From Candidatus Poseidoniaceae archaeon (GTDB lineage: Archaea > Thermoplasmatota > Poseidoniia > Poseidoniales > Poseidoniaceae), in assembly GCA_030747785.1 (NCBI GenBank), contig JASLKC010000025.1, forward strand, positions 1 to 34,728: a stretch of 34,728 bases of DNA, written 5' to 3'. Under the pieces are notes generated by a model, which saw only the letters and a program-made list of their open reading frames with translations, ran no database searches and was not told the origin of the DNA. Each line of letters starts with the position of its first letter. Within the stretch, counting starts at the first letter, position 1. The position numbers and the translations under genes are program-made. Below are positions 32,462-34,728 of the stretch, piece by piece.

Positions 32462-33253
32462 ATGGCAAAAGATCTCATCGAAGGCGGACCTTCTGAAGGC
32501 GAGTTAGTCGTCTGTTCTGTTAAAGAAGTCAAACAGAATGGTGCGTACGTAATTCTCGATGAGTACGAGTCCATTGAAGGATTCATTTTCATCGGTGAAA
32601 TCGCAAGTGGCTGGGTCAAGAATATTCGTGGATTTGTTCGTGAAGGACAGCGCCTAATCTGTAAGGTCATGCGAACCCGTCGTGACGGGCGAACACTCGA
32701 ACTTTCGCTCAAGAGCGTAAGTGAGGAGCGTAAGCGTGACCGCCTTCAGCAATGGAAGAATGAAGAGCGTGCAAAACAACTCATCAAGGTTCTAGGAGAA
32801 AAGGTCGGTTGGTCTGACGAAGAGCGCGTTGATACCCAAGAGGAATTAGCCGCAACATTCGTCACCCTTTACGGCGCATTTGAGGAAGCAGCAACAGCGC
32901 CTGAATCGATTACTGAGTCGGGCTTTGAAGGCGACTGGATCAAAGACTTCATCGAGATTGCAATAGAGAATATCATTCCTCCATTTGTCGAAATCCGAGG
33001 CAGATTCACACTTACAGTGAATGGCTCTGACGGAATAGAGGCCATCAAGGCAGCCCTCATTGCTGCAGAAGGTCACTCTGACGACGAAGCTGAAATCGAG
33101 GTTGCCTGCTACTATGATGGTGCACCTTCTTATCGAATAGAACTCAGAGCACCTGACTTCAAGTCTGGAGAAGATATCTGGGAGAAAGCAACCAAGGCTT
33201 GTATCGATACTGTCTTGGCCGCTGGTGGTTCTGCCGAGGCTGTGAGGGAGTGA
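32462..33253 (+). CDS. eif2a: Translation initiation factor aIF2 subunit alpha
   Basis: Subunit of the archaeal initiation factor 2 trimer that brings initiator tRNA to the small subunit; it can also bind mRNA 5' ends. 263 residues. The N-terminal S1/OB domain (about 12-83) is clear: GELVVCSVKEVKQNGAYVIL, GFIFIGEIASGWVKNIRGF and RDGRTLELSLKSV. The helical domain (KRDRLQQWKNEERAKQLI) and the C-terminal alpha/beta domain (VEIRGRFTLTVNGSDGIEAI) that contacts the gamma subunit follow. It lies 18 bases after eS27 and one base before nop10. Confidence 0.96.
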   Translation: MAKDLIEGGPSEGELVVCSVKEVKQNGAYVILDEYESIEGFIFIGEIASGWVKNIRGFVREGQRLICKVMRTRRDGRTLELSLKSVSEERKRDRLQQWKNEERAKQLIKVLGEKVGWSDEERVDTQEELAATFVTLYGAFEEAATAPESITESGFEGDWIKDFIEIAIENIIPPFVEIRGRFTLTVNGSDGIEAIKAALIAAEGHSDDEAEIEVACYYDGAPSYRIELRAPDFKSGEDIWEKATKACIDTVLAAGGSAEAVRE

Positions 33254-33254
33254 C

Positions 33255-33467
33255 ATGGCTCGCCAGCTGATGCAAGAATGCCGAGACTGTGGAACATACT
33301 GTCTATCTCTGAAATGCCCTAAGTGTGGCGGTGTTGCAACCGCTGCTGCTCCAATGAAGTGGTCTCCTGAGGATAAGCGAGCACATCTGCGCCGACAAAT
33401 CGAAGGTGTAGAAAAGCAAGGCTGGTCTGAGAGCCTTCCAACCCTCTCGTCTTCTGAAGAAGAGTGA
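33255..33467 (+). CDS. nop10: H/ACA RNP protein Nop10
   Basis: Small protein of the H/ACA guide-RNA pseudouridylation complex, which also contains Cbf5, Gar1 and L7Ae. 70 residues. The zinc ribbon Cys9, Cys12, Cys21 and Cys24 (CRDCGTYCLSLKCPKCGG) is intact, and the P-A-P-x-K/x-SPEDK motif appears as AAAPMKWSPEDKRAHLRR, which contacts Cbf5. The acidic end SSSEEE is slightly longer than usual. Its stop overlaps the next start by four bases (GTGA). Confidence 0.94.
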   Translation: MARQLMQECRDCGTYCLSLKCPKCGGVATAAAPMKWSPEDKRAHLRRQIEGVEKQGWSESLPTLSSSEEE

Positions 33468-34273
33468 ACAAGAGCGCTCGCCAACCTCCTAGGAAGGCGA
33501 ATCATTATACCGCGTCGCGAGACGCTTTGGAATTCATGAGCGTGTTAATCGACTGGATGGTCGAGGCAAAGACCGAGCAAGGTTTGCTATTGGTCGCTAT
33601 GCCGGGCATTGGAGATGTCGGGAAACTCGCCATAGATGCGGTCAATACCGAATTGGATGCTGAACCTATTGCACGTCTTATTCACCCAGCCTTACCTCCA
33701 TTGGCCAAACTCGATGAGAATGGGCTCCTCGCTCCTCCTCACATCCTGCTGTCAAGAATCGATATCGATGGCAAGGAAGTTTTCACCCTAACCGGAGATG
33801 CTCAACCGATGACTCCTGTGGGTCAGCATGAGATGGCAGCATGTGTTCTCGATCTTTTCAAGGGAGGAGAAGTTCTCGTTCTCGCAGGGTATAGCAGTGC
33901 TCCTGAACGCAAGGAAGTATTCACAATATGCAGTTCAGCATCACATCGTATAGAACTTGAAGGCCGTGGAGTTGACGTGCGAAGAGACGAGCCAAAGTCA
34001 GGTGTAATCGGCATGGCAGCCCTGATTACCGCCATGGGTCCAGTCAAGGATGTCGCATCCTCCTGTACCATTGCAACAACAGTTGGCAATAGTGCCGACC
34101 CAGTAGCTGCACAACTCCTACTCGAGACCGTGAGAAAATGGTGGAGCCTACCTCTGCCGGTTCCAATCGATGCAACAACGAGGCTTGCTGACAAACTCAA
34201 AGAATTGCATCCGCACCAAGCCCAAGATCATCTCACTGAACTTAGTGAAAGTGAGAACTCAATTTACATGTGA
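33464..34273 (+). CDS. PAC2 family protein (proteasome assembly chaperone-like)
   Basis: 269 residues from GTG 33464, overlapping the nop10 stop; an ATG at 33536 would give a shorter form closer to the family start. PAC2 family marks are LLLVAMPGIGDVGKLAID, HPALPPLAKLDENG, the strand pattern EVLVLAGYSSAP and the later GVIGMAALITAMG. Archaeal relatives commonly follow nop10, and are thought to assist 20S proteasome assembly by analogy with eukaryotic PAC2, although this is not firmly shown in archaea. No membrane helices. The stop is three bases from the convergent ubiquitin-like gene. Confidence 0.85.
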   Translation: MNKSARQPPRKANHYTASRDALEFMSVLIDWMVEAKTEQGLLLVAMPGIGDVGKLAIDAVNTELDAEPIARLIHPALPPLAKLDENGLLAPPHILLSRIDIDGKEVFTLTGDAQPMTPVGQHEMAACVLDLFKGGEVLVLAGYSSAPERKEVFTICSSASHRIELEGRGVDVRRDEPKSGVIGMAALITAMGPVKDVASSCTIATTVGNSADPVAAQLLLETVRKWWSLPLPVPIDATTRLADKLKELHPHQAQDHLTELSESENSIYM

Positions 34274-34276
34274 GGC

Positions 34277-34477
34277 TTATCCGCCAGAACTGACGACTAT
34301 CAGTTCAAAGTTCACATCGCCATTCAGCACAGTAGTATGTGGAAGAATCTTTTCTTCATGGCTAACAAGAACTGTTGAGGGATGAATTCCAGCCTTATCG
34401 AGGGCTTGTCTAATCGTTGAGCCAGCCTCTAGTTCGAGCACCACGTCGTGCCCATGACCCTTCAGTGCGACCTTCAT
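34277..34477 (-). CDS. ThiS/MoaD-like ubiquitin-fold protein (SAMP/Urm1-like)
   Basis: 66 residues from ATG 34477, ending in Ser-Ser-Gly-Gly. The beta-grasp pattern of ThiS, MoaD and archaeal SAMP proteins is visible: VALKGHGHDVVLELEAGSTI, then RQALDKAGI, then NGDVNFELIVVSSGG. The C-terminal Gly-Gly can be adenylated by an E1-like enzyme and serve in sulfur transfer (tRNA thiolation, molybdopterin or thiamine) or protein conjugation. There is no ribosome binding site at a useful distance, and a TATA-like TCATAAG sits about 26 bases upstream, so a leaderless message is likely. A GTG at 34480 is the only other near start. Confidence 0.85.
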   Translation of the reverse strand: MKVALKGHGHDVVLELEAGSTIRQALDKAGIHPSTVLVSHEEKILPHTTVLNGDVNFELIVVSSGG

Positions 34478-34487
34478 CACCCCATGC

Positions 34488-34501
34488 GAGTGACATCACT
34501 C
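34488..34501. promoter_or_regulatory. Inverted repeat at the ubiquitin-like gene promoter
   Basis: GAGTGA-CA-TCACTC is a perfect inverted repeat with 6-bp arms. If the ubiquitin-like gene is leaderless, the repeat covers about -11 to -24 of its promoter, between the TATA-like box and the start, a usual place for archaeal repressor binding. Confidence 0.4.
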
Positions 34502-34507
34502 TTATGA
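34498..34507. promoter_or_regulatory. Candidate shared TATA element for tRNA-Ser and the ubiquitin-like gene
   Basis: CTCTTATGAC on the plus strand lies about 32 bases before the tRNA. Its complement GTCATAAGAG lies about 26 bases before the ubiquitin-like ATG. One element may serve both directions. Confidence 0.4.
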
Positions 34508-34533
34508 CGGTCTTGTAGGTGGGCGGAATACAA

Positions 34534-34616
34534 GCCGAGATCGCATAGCCTGGTATTGCGGTGGATTCGAAATCCACTGTCCCCTGGACGCGGGAGTTCA
34601 AATCCCCCTCTCGGCG
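34534..34616 (+). tRNA. tRNA-Ser (anticodon CGA)
   Basis: Folded by hand: acceptor stem GCCGAGA / TCTCGGC, discriminator G73. D-stem GCA/TGC with loop TAGCCTGGTAT. Anticodon stem GTGGA/TCCAC, loop TTCGAAA, anticodon CGA, reading UCG. A long type II variable arm (GTCC-CCT-GGAC) identifies serine together with G73. T-arm GGGAG-TTCAAAT-CCCCC has one A-C mismatch. No intron. CCA is not encoded; CTCA follows. The remaining about 110 bases to the window end show no gene. Confidence 0.93.
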
Positions 34617-34728
34617 CTCACTGAGTAATGAGGTACTGCGAAGCATACAACAGGTGAGTAAACTGTCAACTTTCAGAAATTCGGAAATCTCTAACTTTAG
34701 GCACTATAATTGCGACTTTATTGATCTT

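Noticed and set aside
34617-34728. Possible small gene after tRNA-Ser
   Set aside because: Only very short frames are present (about nine codons after the ATG near 34628), and the window ends before anything can be judged.

Overview
The window looks like a chromosomal segment of a marine planktonic euryarchaeon. The best guess is Marine Group II (Candidatus Poseidoniia), an inference from gene content because no rRNA gene is present. Archaeal markers seen directly are the run eL42 - eS27 - aIF2-alpha - Nop10 - PAC2 at 31978-34273, a short archaeal-type triosephosphate isomerase, an archaeal/eukaryotic-type TyrRS, eL37, a small ubiquitin-like protein ending in Gly-Gly, DUF5611, GGTG-type ribosome binding sites and TATA-like boxes about 26 nt upstream of apparently leaderless genes. 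No phage, IS element, CRISPR array or rRNA was seen. Coding density is very high: two convergent gene pairs have stop codons that abut with no base between them.

Layout. 1-2305: two small unknown ORFs and a secreted GH39-like lipoprotein. 2337-6254 (-): a 1305-residue surface protein with two PPC domains, about 18 thrombospondin-type-3 calcium-binding units, a membrane anchor and a short cytoplasmic tail. 6377-8042: a RecB/Cas4-like protein that keeps four iron-sulfur cysteines but has lost its catalytic D-x-K, and a scramblase-like (LURP-one-related) protein. 8064-9735 (-): a sugar nucleotidyltransferase and triosephosphate isomerase. 9840-11973: sucCD. 11977-13239 (-): a double zinc-ribbon protein with a Gly/Pro/Lys/Arg repeat tail. 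13350-18545: an hpnE-hpnC-hpnD cluster for squalene synthesis plus a membrane alpha/beta hydrolase. 18546-20937 (-): a membrane-anchored propeller-like protein followed by glutaryl-CoA dehydrogenase. 21030-25661: DUF5611, tyrS, etfB, etfA and a DUF3754 (TMEM143-like) protein. 25662-30547 (-): eL37, purF, a ThiI-like protein with a destroyed PP-loop, a PKD-containing protein and a metallo-beta-lactamase-fold hydrolase, mostly overlapping. 30609-31843 (-): two coupled multi-pass membrane proteins. 31978-34273: the translation cluster. 34277-34616: the ubiquitin-like protein and tRNA-Ser(CGA).

Physiology. SucCD, glutaryl-CoA dehydrogenase and EtfAB fit an aerobic heterotroph that oxidises amino acids or organic acids. 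The GH39-like lipoprotein and the large calcium-binding surface protein fit attachment to, and degradation of, polysaccharide or particles.

The most notable content is (i) a complete bacterial-type HpnCDE squalene pathway in an archaeal context, linked to a membrane hydrolase; (ii) two proteins that keep their accessory or binding parts but lost catalytic motifs (ThiI-like without SGGxDS, and the iron-staple RecB-like protein without D-x-K); (iii) an eL42 that lost most of its zinc cysteines; and (iv) a TATA-like element between the ubiquitin-like gene and tRNA-Ser that can be read on both strands, with an adjacent perfect inverted repeat.
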